A DNA stretch of 64,000 nt from Gemmiger sp. An50 (GTDB lineage Bacteria; Bacillota; Clostridia; Oscillospirales; Ruminococcaceae): NCBI RefSeq assembly GCF_002161595.1, contig NZ_NFID01000004.1, positions 1-64,000 on the forward strand. Reading direction: 5' to 3'. Each line of letters begins with the position of its first letter. Position 1 is the first letter of the stretch. Shown piece after piece: positions 15,615 through 23,065 of the stretch. Both the position numbers and the translations under genes were made by a program. Below the pieces are notes generated by a model. The model was given only the letters and a program-made list of their open reading frames with translations. It was not told the origin of the DNA and made no database searches.

Positions 15615-16361
15615 TCACAGATACAGCTCGTTCTCTTTGCGGTCCGCGCAGACCTTGGCCAGCTTGTTGCTCAAAACATCCAGCATTTCCGGTGGCAGCT
15701 GCCGGGCGGAGTGGGGACACACCGCGATGCAGCGCATGCAGGAGATGCAGGCATCCTTGTTCACCTTGCTCACGTCCTGCGGGTCGATGGCCTGCGCCGG
15801 GCACTCCTTCGCGCACACGCCGCAGGAAACACAGCCGCCGGTGGGGGCGGGGAGCATGGGCAGCACGCCGAAGGGCTTGTAGGGGCGGTTGCCGGGCAGT
15901 TCCGGCTCGGTCAGCTCGCCGCAGGCCAGTTTCTCCCGGATCGCTTCGCCGAATGCCGAGAGCCGGGCCAGATCCTGTGCGTCCGGCCGCCCGGCGGCAT
16001 ACTGGCGGGCAATGGAATGCTCCGCGATGGCCGCCACCGCCGCCACCACCCGGAATCCGGCCTCGCTGGCCAGATCCTGCAGCTCCACCAGGCAGTCCTC
16101 ATAGGCGCGGTTGCCGTACACGCAGAGCAGCACCGCGGGAGCGCCGCCTCCCTTCAGCTGGCGGATGCGCTGTGCGGCCAGAGGGGGCACTCGCCCGCCG
16201 AAGGAGGGCACGGCGATCACGGCGGCGTCGGCAGGGGCCGACTGGGCCGGATGGACCGTCAGGTCGGTGCAGAGGGTCTCGCCGCCCAGCGCACCGGCCA
16301 GATGCTGCGCGGTCCTTTTGGTGCCGCCGGTGGGGCTGAAATAGAGCACATTGATCTTCAT
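15615..16361 (-). CDS. EFR1-type flavodoxin-ferredoxin fusion protein (two 4Fe-4S clusters)
   Basis: The 248-residue cytosolic protein joins a flavodoxin-like N-terminal half, with the FMN phosphate loop SPTGGTKRTA at residues 9-18 and PSFGGRVP, to a C-terminal ferredoxin with two CxxCxxCxxxCP clusters (CVSCGVCAKECP, CISCMRCIAVCP). Such proteins shuttle electrons in anaerobes; the partner is not known. The ATG at 16361 follows GGAGG. A close paralogue sits at 39441-40229. A hairpin of CGCCGCAG arms lies just before its ribosome binding site. Confidence 0.88.
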   Translation of the reverse strand: MKINVLYFSPTGGTKRTAQHLAGALGGETLCTDLTVHPAQSAPADAAVIAVPSFGGRVPPLAAQRIRQLKGGGAPAVLLCVYGNRAYEDCLVELQDLASEAGFRVVAAVAAIAEHSIARQYAAGRPDAQDLARLSAFGEAIREKLACGELTEPELPGNRPYKPFGVLPMLPAPTGGCVSCGVCAKECPAQAIDPQDVSKVNKDACISCMRCIAVCPHSARQLPPEMLDVLSNKLAKVCADRKENELYL

Positions 16362-16414
16362 GGTGCAGGTTCCTCCTTTATGGATTGCGCCGCAGCGGCC
16401 GCAGCTGCGGCGGG

Positions 16415-16455
16415 TACAAAAAAACGATGGCAGGCGCGACGGCCTGCCATCGTTT
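16415..16455 (-). terminator. Terminator of fba
   Basis: A 14-bp perfect stem (16422-16435 with 16442-16455) is followed on the minus strand by a run of T. Confidence 0.93.
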
Positions 16456-16495
16456 GCATTCTGCGGGAAAAAGCCCGTGGAAAAATGGGAAAGGC

Positions 16496-17359
16496 TTAGG
16501 CCTTGTTCACGCTGCCGAACAGCTCCATCTTCTCCTTAACGGTAGCCTTGATGCCCTCAAAGCCAGGAGCCAGCAGCTTGCGGGGGTCGAAGCCCTTGCC
16601 TTCCAGATCCTTGCCAGCCTCGATGTACTTACGGGTGGCGTCGGCGAAAGCCAGCTGGCACTCGGTGTTCACGTTGATCTTGGAAACGCCCAGGCTGATG
16701 GCCTTCTTGATCATGTCGGCGGGGATGCCGGTGCCGCCGTGCAGAACCAGAGGAATGCCGTTGGTGGCCTCGTGGATCTTCTCCAGAGCCTCGAAGTCCA
16801 GGCCCTTCCAGTTGGCGGGGTACTTGCCGTGGATGTTGCCGATGCCGGCAGCCAGGAAGTCGATGCCCAGGTCGGCGATCTTCTTGCACTCAGCGGGATC
16901 AGCGATCTCGCCGGCGCCTACAACGCCGTCTTCCTCGCCGCCGATGGAGCCAACCTCGGCCTCGATGGAAATGCCCTTGGAGTGAGCCAGCTCAGCCAGC
17001 TCGGTGGTCTTGGCAACGTTCTCGTCGATGGCGTAGTGGCTGCCGTCGAACATGATGCTGGAGAAGCCAGCCTCGATGCAGGCCTTGGCGCCCTCGTAGC
17101 TGCCGTGGTCCAGATGCAGGGCAACGGGAACGGTGATGTTCAGGGTCTCGATCATGGCCTTAACCATAGCGGCCACGGTCTTGTAGCCGGTCATGTACTT
17201 GCCGGCGCCCTCGGACACACCCAGGATCACAGGGCTGTTCAGCTCCTGCGCAGTGAGCAGGATGGCCTTGGTCCACTCCAGGTTGTTGATGTTGAACTGG
17301 CCAACGGCATAGTGGCCGTCGCGGGCTTTGTTGAGCATTTCGGTTGCGCTTACCAGCAT
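16496..17359 (-). CDS. fba: Class II fructose-1,6-bisphosphate aldolase
   Basis: This zinc enzyme splits fructose-1,6-bisphosphate into dihydroxyacetone phosphate and glyceraldehyde-3-phosphate in glycolysis. The 287-residue length fits the family. HLDHG (82-86) gives the catalytic Asp and a zinc His; GNIHGKY and LHGGTG carry the other zinc His and the phosphate loop. The ATG at 17359 follows GGAGG 9 bases upstream. Codon use is more biased than in neighbours, as expected for a highly expressed gene. A terminator-like hairpin lies in its leader. Confidence 0.96.
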   Translation of the reverse strand: MLVSATEMLNKARDGHYAVGQFNINNLEWTKAILLTAQELNSPVILGVSEGAGKYMTGYKTVAAMVKAMIETLNITVPVALHLDHGSYEGAKACIEAGFSSIMFDGSHYAIDENVAKTTELAELAHSKGISIEAEVGSIGGEEDGVVGAGEIADPAECKKIADLGIDFLAAGIGNIHGKYPANWKGLDFEALEKIHEATNGIPLVLHGGTGIPADMIKKAISLGVSKINVNTECQLAFADATRKYIEAGKDLEGKGFDPRKLLAPGFEGIKATVKEKMELFGSVNKA

Positions 17360-17386
17360 GATAATGATACCTCCATTTTCTCTCTT

Positions 17387-17412
17387 AAAAAACCGCACCG
17401 AGAGCGGTGCGG
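17387..17412 (-). terminator. Terminator-like hairpin in the fba leader (possible attenuator)
   Basis: CCGCACCG and CGGTGCGG (17393-17412, AGAG loop) form an 8-bp GC stem with TTTTTT behind it on the minus strand. The only visible fba promoter is upstream of it, so fba transcripts must read through. It could also end transcription of the DNA glycosylase gene. Confidence 0.75.
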
Positions 17413-17451
17413 AAGAATAAAAACATGATGTTAAGTTTTTATCCTGCCAAC

Positions 17452-17480
17452 AGTATAACCCAACTTGGCCGCAAAATCAA
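17452..17480 (-). promoter_or_regulatory. Promoter of fba
   Basis: Minus-strand TTGATT (17480-17475), 17-base spacer, TATACT (17457-17452). Its -35 overlaps the stop codon of the upstream glycosylase gene. Confidence 0.85.
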
Positions 17481-18331
17481 TTCCCGCTTGCTTCTTTGAC
17501 CTGCATTTTTCGTGCGGATTTTTGATTTTGGCCGCTGGGAAGATGGTGGCGGGCATAGTCGAAGATGAACTGCTGGGCAATGCCCTCATGGCCGCGGCAG
17601 CTCACCGGCACCCCGCGGGGGAACAGCTGGCACATGGCTTTTTTCATCCATACGTCCATGGGAAAGGCCTTCCAGAAGGAAAGGCTGTACAATAGCACGC
17701 AGTCCGCCACCTTGGGGCCCACGCCCTTCACGGTGCGCAGAACAGCCCGGGCGTTTTCCATGGGCATGGCGCGCAGGGCGGCTTCATAAATTTGACCGCA
17801 GGCCACCCGGCGGGCGGCGTCGATCAGGTATTCCGCCCGCCAGCCCGCCCGCAGAAAGGCCAGGTCCTCCGGTTCCAGCGCCGCCAGGGTTTCGGCGCTG
17901 GGGAAGCCGAAGCCGCCGCCCTCCAGCGGCTGGCCCAACCCGGTGCACAGCCGCTCCACAATGGCCTTGATGCGGGGAATGTTGTTGTTCTGGCTGATGA
18001 TAAAGGTGCACAGCGTCTCAAAAAAGGGCTGGCGCAGCACCCGGATGCCCGGCTTGTGGCGCACGCACTCGGCCAGCTTTTTGTTGCCGGAACAGAACTT
18101 TTCCAGCAGGGCGGGGTAGTCCATATCCAGGGCAAAATAGTGCACCCAGAACGCCCGGTCGGTCTCCGATGCGCCCTCCAGAATCAGCGAATCGCCCTCC
18201 ATCCGGGCGGTGACGGACCGGTTTTCCACAATGCCGTGCCAGGCCTCTCCATCGGCCTGCCATCGGAATGCCTGGCCGCAGTCCAGGGTGGCGGCCAGGT
18301 CCATGCCGCCGCAGTTTTCCACAATGATCAA
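17477..18331 (-). CDS. OGG1-like 8-oxoguanine DNA glycosylase/AP lyase
   Basis: The 284-residue protein has an N-terminal OGG_N-type domain (GMDLAATLDCGQAFRW) and a helix-hairpin-helix-GPD domain. The catalytic Lys lies in KGVGPKVADC and the Asp in FPMDVWM, matching the KVADC and PVDVH positions of OGG1. It should remove oxidised guanine. I start it at TTG 18331, since GGGAGG lies 7 bases upstream; the in-frame ATG at 18442 precedes this site. A GTG 9 bases further in is an alternative. Confidence 0.88.
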   Translation of the reverse strand: MIIVENCGGMDLAATLDCGQAFRWQADGEAWHGIVENRSVTARMEGDSLILEGASETDRAFWVHYFALDMDYPALLEKFCSGNKKLAECVRHKPGIRVLRQPFFETLCTFIISQNNNIPRIKAIVERLCTGLGQPLEGGGFGFPSAETLAALEPEDLAFLRAGWRAEYLIDAARRVACGQIYEAALRAMPMENARAVLRTVKGVGPKVADCVLLYSLSFWKAFPMDVWMKKAMCQLFPRGVPVSCRGHEGIAQQFIFDYARHHLPSGQNQKSARKMQVKEASGN

Positions 18332-18741
18332 AGCGGTACCTCCCGATCGGTAAGAATTTTGCGGCTTTTGGCCGCTTGCTGGTAAAAAAAGAGAAAAAAT
18401 CCGCCCGCATCCACTGGGTTTTGTCGAAAAAGAGAAGGACATATTTCATGTTCAACAGCCTGTTAAGAAGAAAACTTTCCACTGTGATGTTGAAAACCCG
18501 TTGGGAATTGTGAGCAAATTTTGAAAAAACGGCTCAAAACAGCCACTTGTCAACACTTTCAACAGGGTTTTCAACATGTGGAAATCTTTTCGCGGTTTAC
18601 AACTGGTATAACGGGCTGATGGAAGCGGGCGAAAAAATTCCTCTTGCATTTTACCGCGTTTTGTGCGTTTGGAAAAGCCCTCGCCCGCCCAAACTTCAGC
18701 GGAAGGGGGACTGTCCGGGCCGAAAACTTGGCTTCAAACAG
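18332..18741. other. Gene-free region with a cluster of TCAACA/DnaA-box-like motifs
   Basis: No reading frame with a ribosome binding site is present in the 540 bases between the glycosylase and rlmB genes. Between 18450 and 18582 TTCAACA, TGTTGAAAA, TTGTCAACA, TTTCAACAG and TTTTCAACATG recur, and TTTCCAC occurs at 18477 and, reversed, at 18578. They resemble relaxed DnaA boxes (TTATCCACA). DNA around them is AT-rich. Function as an origin or DnaA-binding site is a guess; dnaA is not in the window. Confidence 0.45.
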
Positions 18742-18770
18742 TGGCAAAAAACGCCGTATGGTGTTATACT
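18742..18770 (+). promoter_or_regulatory. Probable promoter of rlmB
   Basis: TGGCAA (18742-18747), 17 bases, TATACT (18765-18770), about 100 bases before the start codon. Confidence 0.6.
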
Positions 18771-18871
18771 TTAACTTATATGCGGGAACCTGCGGGAAAA
18801 ACCGCAAAGGATACCGCAAATCACAGCGATAACACGGCCCGGTCCACGGGCTTTGACAAAGGAGACGGCCC

Positions 18872-19735
18872 ATGCCTCAGAAGTTTGATAAAAAGTTCAG
18901 CCCCAACGCCCAGCGCCCCGCCCGTCGGCCCGGCCCTGCCCGCCCCGAAGGCGAGCGGCGTGCCCCCCGCGGCCCGGAGGCCGAGGAGCCCTCGTCCAGC
19001 CTGGTCTACGGCAAAAACCCGGTGACCGAGCTGCTGAAAAGCGGCGCGGGCGTGGATACGGTGCTGCTGGCCGACACCCTGCCCGAGGCAGTGGCCGCCT
19101 ATTACACCGCTCTGGCGAAAGAAGCCGGTGCGGTGGCCAAGCGGGTGCATGCCAACAAGCTGCGCCTGACCTGCGGCACCGACAGCCACCAGGGCGTGGC
19201 CGCCTTTGCCAGCGCGGTGGAATACGCCAGCCTGGACCAGCTGCTGGAGCTGGCAAAGGAAAAGGGCGAGCCTCCTTTCCTGGTGCTGTGCGACGGCGTG
19301 GAGGACCCCCACAACCTGGGTGCGATCATCCGGTCGGCGCTGCTGTGCGGCGCTCACGGCGTGGTGATCCCCAAGCGGGGCGGCGCGGCCATCACCCCCA
19401 CGGTGCTGAAGAGCAGCGCCGGTGCGGCGGCCCGTCTGCCGGTGGCCCGCGTGGCCAACATCGGCGAGAGCATTCGCCGTCTGAAGGACCAGGGCGTCTT
19501 CGTCTACTGTGCCGACATGGACGGCGCGCCCCTGCACAAGAACGATCTGTCCGGTCCGGTGGCCCTGGTTATGGGCAGCGAGGGCCGGGGCGTGAGCCCG
19601 CTGGTGAAGAAGCTGTGCGACGGTGTGGTCAGCCTTTCCATGGCGGCCCGCGGCACCGGAGTGGACAGCTTCAACGTGAGCGTGGCGGCGGGCATCATTT
19701 TGTATGAGATCGCCCGCCAGCGCGGCCAGGGCTGA
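18872..19735 (+). CDS. rlmB: 23S rRNA (guanosine-2'-O-)-methyltransferase RlmB-type (SpoU/TrmH family)
   Basis: The 287-residue protein methylates ribose of G2251 in 23S rRNA if it is the true RlmB. After a basic, disordered N-terminal 45 residues comes the L30e-like RNA-binding domain (VYGKNPVTELLKSG) and the knotted SPOUT domain with its three motifs: DGVEDPHNLGAIIR, VMGSEGRGVS and VDSFNVSVAAGI. The ATG follows AAAGGAGA. It leads an operon with the P-type-ATPase-like gene 43 bases downstream. Target site within rRNA is inferred from family. Confidence 0.9.
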   Translation: MPQKFDKKFSPNAQRPARRPGPARPEGERRAPRGPEAEEPSSSLVYGKNPVTELLKSGAGVDTVLLADTLPEAVAAYYTALAKEAGAVAKRVHANKLRLTCGTDSHQGVAAFASAVEYASLDQLLELAKEKGEPPFLVLCDGVEDPHNLGAIIRSALLCGAHGVVIPKRGGAAITPTVLKSSAGAAARLPVARVANIGESIRRLKDQGVFVYCADMDGAPLHKNDLSGPVALVMGSEGRGVSPLVKKLCDGVVSLSMAARGTGVDSFNVSVAAGIILYEIARQRGQG

Positions 19736-19778
19736 AGCATAGCCCAGCCAGCAACTAGCATACGGAGGAACAAAGAGC

Positions 19779-22700
19779 ATGGCGGATCAAAGAAATTCCA
19801 GCTCGGTGGATGATATCCTGGAGACCCTGAAGCAGGGGCAGAGCGCCCCGGCGGCGGGCGGCTCGGTGGAGGACATCCTGGCAGATCTGGGGTTGGAACA
19901 GAAGAAGGCGGCTCCGGCAAGGCGCGAGACGCCGGAGTCCCCGGCCGCCCCGACGGGCCGGACGGTCCAGAATTTCTGGCAGGAGCCGGCGCCGGAGCCC
20001 CAGAAGCAGCGCAGTCAGAGCCGGGCAAAGCAAAAGCCCGCCAAGGCGGCGCCCCCGCCCCAGCAGGAGGAGCCCGCAGCGCCCCGCCTGTCCGATACGA
20101 TCCAGATGGACAGCGACTTCCAGAAGTTTTTCAGCGAGAGCGTGGCGGTCATTCCGGATCTGGAGCAGGAGCAGCACCCGGGCTTTTTCGCCCGGTTCGT
20201 GGGCCGCAAAAAGAACGCGGAGGCCCTGGACGATGAGGAGGGCATGGACGCGGAGGATTACTCCACCGAGCTGAATCCGGAGGAGGACGAGCCGGAGAAG
20301 CAGGCGCCCAAGCGCCGCCGCTTCGGCTTCTGGCACAAATGGAGCGAGGACGAGTACGAGGAAGACGAGTACGACGAGGAGACCGGCGAAGAGCAGGAGG
20401 ACGCCCCGGAAGAGGACGAGGAGCCGCCTGCCCGGGAGCGTGAGCCCTTCCGGCTGTTCCACCGGGAGCGCCGTGCCCAGTCTCAGGAAGACCCGGCCTC
20501 CGGCACGGTGGAGCTGCCGCTGCCGGACGAGACTCCGGCCCGTTCCACACCCTGGGTGGACCGGGCGCCCACCCGGCCGGTGGCCGAGCCGGTGAATCCT
20601 GTCCGGCAGCAGCCGGTGGGCGCGGTAAAGATCGAGCCGGTAGAGAGCCCCACGGTGGAGGCCGAGCCTGCAAAGCCTGTCCGGCAGCAGCCGGTGGGCA
20701 CGGTGCAGATCGAGCCGCTGGAAAGCCCCACGGTGGAGGCCGAGCCTGCAAAGCCTGTCCGGCAGCAGCCGGTGGGCACGGTGCAGATCGAGCCGCTGGA
20801 AAGCCCCACGGTGGAAGCTGAGCCGGTAAAATCCGACCGGCCGCAGCCCGCCGAAGAGGACCAGCCGACCATGGTGCTGCGGCCCGAGGAGCTGGAGCTG
20901 GAGGAACATCCCACCGGTTCGGTGCAGCTGGATGTGGAATGGGACAACGAGCCCGGCTCGGATGCCACCCGTGTGCTGGAAAAGGACGATGGGGGCAAGG
21001 GCGGTGCGCCCCGCCTGCTGGGCGACGAAGTTCCCGGCGAGCCCTTTGCGGAGGAGCCCGGCCCGGAATATGTGGAGGACTACGAAAACCCGGCGGACGC
21101 GCCGATTGTCCAGCAGGATCTGGACCGGCTGCGCCTGACCACCGCCATCCGCACCGGTGTTTCCGCCGCGGCGGGTCTGGTGCTGCTGTATCTGGGCCTG
21201 GCGGTGGGCGACAGTCCGCTGCCCGCCATCGGCGCGGTGGACCCGGCGGTGGCGCCCATGGCTTACCTGGCGGTGAACCTGGTGCTGCTGGCTGCGGCCT
21301 GCGCGGTAAACTGGCGGGTGTTCTGGAACGGCATCCGCGGCCTGTGGGGCGCTCCCACGCCGGACAGCGTGCTGGCTCTGGCAGGAATGGGCGCGCTGGC
21401 CCAGCTGCTGGTGCTGATGATGAAGGCCGACTCCTTCGAGGCCGACAAGCTCACCCTGTTTGCCGCCCCGGCGGCGCTGCTGCTCTGCTTCGGCGCGCTG
21501 GGCAAATATCTGATGAGCGGTGTGATCAGCCGCAACTTCGGGCTGGTCAGCACCGGAAACGAGCACGTGGCCGCCTTCCGTCTGGCCGACAGTGAGCTCT
21601 GCACCCGTCTGGCCGAGGGCCTGGGCGAGCCGGAGCCCTGCTTGGTGGCCAGCCGTCCCACCACCCTGGTGGAGGGATTTTTGCGCCGCAGTTTCTCGGT
21701 GCGCGCCAGCGACCGGATGCTCCAGCGCATGAGCTGGGTGCTGGCCGGTGCGGCTCTGCTTACCGCATTGATCGCCCTGTTCTCCAAACAGGGTCTGGCC
21801 ATGGCCTTCACCGCCTTTGCGGGCACGCTGTGTCTGGGCGGCCCGGCCAGCGCCACCCTGCTGGCGGCGGTGCCCGGCATGCTGATGCAGAAGAGCGCCG
21901 CCCGGGTGGGCGCTGTGGTGCCCGGCTGGAGCTCCATCGAGGAGCTGAGCGGCGCCAACATGATCGTGGTGGGCGCAAAGGATCTGTTCCCCGCCAAGAG
22001 CGTGCGGCTGCACGGCATCAAGACCTTTGAGAAGGAGCGCATCGACCTGGCCATCCTGTATGCCGCGTCGGTGCTCATCGCGGGCTGCGATACCCTGCGG
22101 GATGTGTTCATGAACATCATCCAGGGCAAGACCAACATTCTGTTCCCGGTGGAAAGCCTGGAAAACGACCCCGGCTTCGGCTTCACTGCCTGGGCGGGCG
22201 ACAAGCGGGTGATCATCGGCAACCGGGCCATGATGGAAAAGCAGGGGGTGGAGATCCCCTCGCTGGACTACGAGAACCGCTATACCAAGGGCAAAAAGCA
22301 GCCCATCTATCTGGCGGTGAGCGGCCGGCTGTTCGGCATGTTCCTGGTCAGCTACAAGGCCGACGAACAGGCCGCCCATGTGCTGGAAGCGTTGAACCGT
22401 CAGGGCGTGTCGGTGCTGGTGAAGAGTGATGACTTCTCGCTGACCACCGAGCTGATCAGCCAGCTTTACGGTCTGGAGGAGGGCAGCGTGAAGGTGCTCA
22501 GCGGCGCCGAGCGGCATGCCCTGGCCCCGGCCACCGAATACCGGCAGTACAGCCCCGGCTGTATGGCTCACATCGGCAGCTTCACCTCCTTCGTGGGCGG
22601 TCTGCTGGCGGCGGCGGGCGCAGCTTCGGCTGAGCGCACCTCCTCTCTGGTGCAGGCGGCGGGCATCCTGGTCAGCGTGGTGCTGGCATTGCTGTTGGCC

Positions 22701-22805
22701 TTCACCGGCGGCATGGCCGCATTGGCTCTGCCCGCGCTGGTGCTCTACCAGGCGGCCTGGGCGGTGCTCACCCTGATGATTCCCATGCTCAAGCGATACG
22801 AGTGA
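19779..22805 (+). CDS. Degenerate P-type-ATPase-like membrane protein with long acidic disordered N-terminus
   Basis: Of 1008 residues, the first 445 are disordered: acidic, Pro-rich, with a three-copy 26-residue repeat (residues 273-350). From 446 on the chain follows a P1B-type ATPase: membrane helices, CLGGPAS near 685 in place of the CPC-type motif, the N-domain pattern GDKRVIIGNRAMM, and LFGMFLVSYKADEQAAHVLEAL. But the phosphorylation motif DKTGT is absent (VVGAKDLF near 728-735), TGDN is replaced by KSDD (882-885), and GDGxND is missing. It cannot be an ordinary pump. It follows rlmB by 43 bases with GGAGG upstream. A regulatory or scaffold role is a guess. Confidence 0.75.
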   Translation: MADQRNSSSVDDILETLKQGQSAPAAGGSVEDILADLGLEQKKAAPARRETPESPAAPTGRTVQNFWQEPAPEPQKQRSQSRAKQKPAKAAPPPQQEEPAAPRLSDTIQMDSDFQKFFSESVAVIPDLEQEQHPGFFARFVGRKKNAEALDDEEGMDAEDYSTELNPEEDEPEKQAPKRRRFGFWHKWSEDEYEEDEYDEETGEEQEDAPEEDEEPPAREREPFRLFHRERRAQSQEDPASGTVELPLPDETPARSTPWVDRAPTRPVAEPVNPVRQQPVGAVKIEPVESPTVEAEPAKPVRQQPVGTVQIEPLESPTVEAEPAKPVRQQPVGTVQIEPLESPTVEAEPVKSDRPQPAEEDQPTMVLRPEELELEEHPTGSVQLDVEWDNEPGSDATRVLEKDDGGKGGAPRLLGDEVPGEPFAEEPGPEYVEDYENPADAPIVQQDLDRLRLTTAIRTGVSAAAGLVLLYLGLAVGDSPLPAIGAVDPAVAPMAYLAVNLVLLAAACAVNWRVFWNGIRGLWGAPTPDSVLALAGMGALAQLLVLMMKADSFEADKLTLFAAPAALLLCFGALGKYLMSGVISRNFGLVSTGNEHVAAFRLADSELCTRLAEGLGEPEPCLVASRPTTLVEGFLRRSFSVRASDRMLQRMSWVLAGAALLTALIALFSKQGLAMAFTAFAGTLCLGGPASATLLAAVPGMLMQKSAARVGAVVPGWSSIEELSGANMIVVGAKDLFPAKSVRLHGIKTFEKERIDLAILYAASVLIAGCDTLRDVFMNIIQGKTNILFPVESLENDPGFGFTAWAGDKRVIIGNRAMMEKQGVEIPSLDYENRYTKGKKQPIYLAVSGRLFGMFLVSYKADEQAAHVLEALNRQGVSVLVKSDDFSLTTELISQLYGLEEGSVKVLSGAERHALAPATEYRQYSPGCMAHIGSFTSFVGGLLAAAGAASAERTSSLVQAAGILVSVVLALLLAFTGGMAALALPALVLYQAAWAVLTLMIPMLKRYE
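20595..20828 (+). repeat. Three tandem 78-bp repeats (26-residue units)
   Basis: Copies run 20595-20672, 20673-20750 and 20751-20828, each encoding a unit like KPVRQQPVGTVQIEPLESPT plus VEAEPA. Copies 2 and 3 are nearly identical at DNA level, so the last duplication is recent. Confidence 0.92.
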
Positions 22806-22828
22806 TAGAACGTGTTTTAAAAGCTGCC

Positions 22829-22859
22829 AAAAGGCGCGCCCAAAACGGGCGCGCCTTTT
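22829..22859 (+). terminator. Rho-independent terminator
   Basis: AAAAGGCGCGCCC and its complement form a 13-bp stem with loop AAAAC, ending in TTTT. It ends the rlmB operon. Confidence 0.9.
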
Positions 22860-22879
22860 GTGCGTTTTGGCGCAAAAAC

Positions 22880-22956
22880 AAGGCTCTCTTTTCCGTCAAT
22901 AGGCAATCTGCACAAAGCTTGCCATGGATTTTGTGCAGGGAAACCAGCCTTTTTTT
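22880..22956 (+). terminator. Nested hairpin with T7 run (second terminator or regulatory structure)
   Basis: An inner perfect stem CTGCACAAA (22908-22916) with TTTGTGCAG (22930-22938) is enclosed by AAGGCT (22880-22885) with AGCCTT (22946-22951), and seven T follow. It may back up the terminator before it. No separate promoter is visible for it. Confidence 0.5.
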
Positions 22957-22977
22957 AGAACATTATCTTTAAAAAGC

Positions 22978-23007
22978 TTGGTGATTGTGATAAGATTTTT
23001 GTATAGA
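22978..23007 (+). promoter_or_regulatory. Probable promoter of the EF-G paralogue
   Basis: TTGGTG (22978-22983), 18 bases, TATAGA (23002-23007), about 58 bases before the start codon. Confidence 0.55.
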
Positions 23008-23065
23008 TTGCTGCCGCTGCAATTTCTCGTGGCAAAACAGGCGGCAGAAGAGAGGGTATTAACTT

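Noticed and set aside
20224-20460. Frameshift or misassembly in the acidic stretch of the ATPase-like protein
   Set aside because: The frame stays open with normal codon use, and the acidic run continues smoothly into the repeats and membrane part.
19755-22571. Very long minus-strand open frame opposite the ATPase-like gene (and similar long antisense frames opposite gltX, the EF-G gene, lysS and MATE)
   Set aside because: GC-rich codon bias on the coding strand leaves few stops in antisense frames. These have His/Gly/Ala/Gln-rich products with no domains and no ribosome binding sites.
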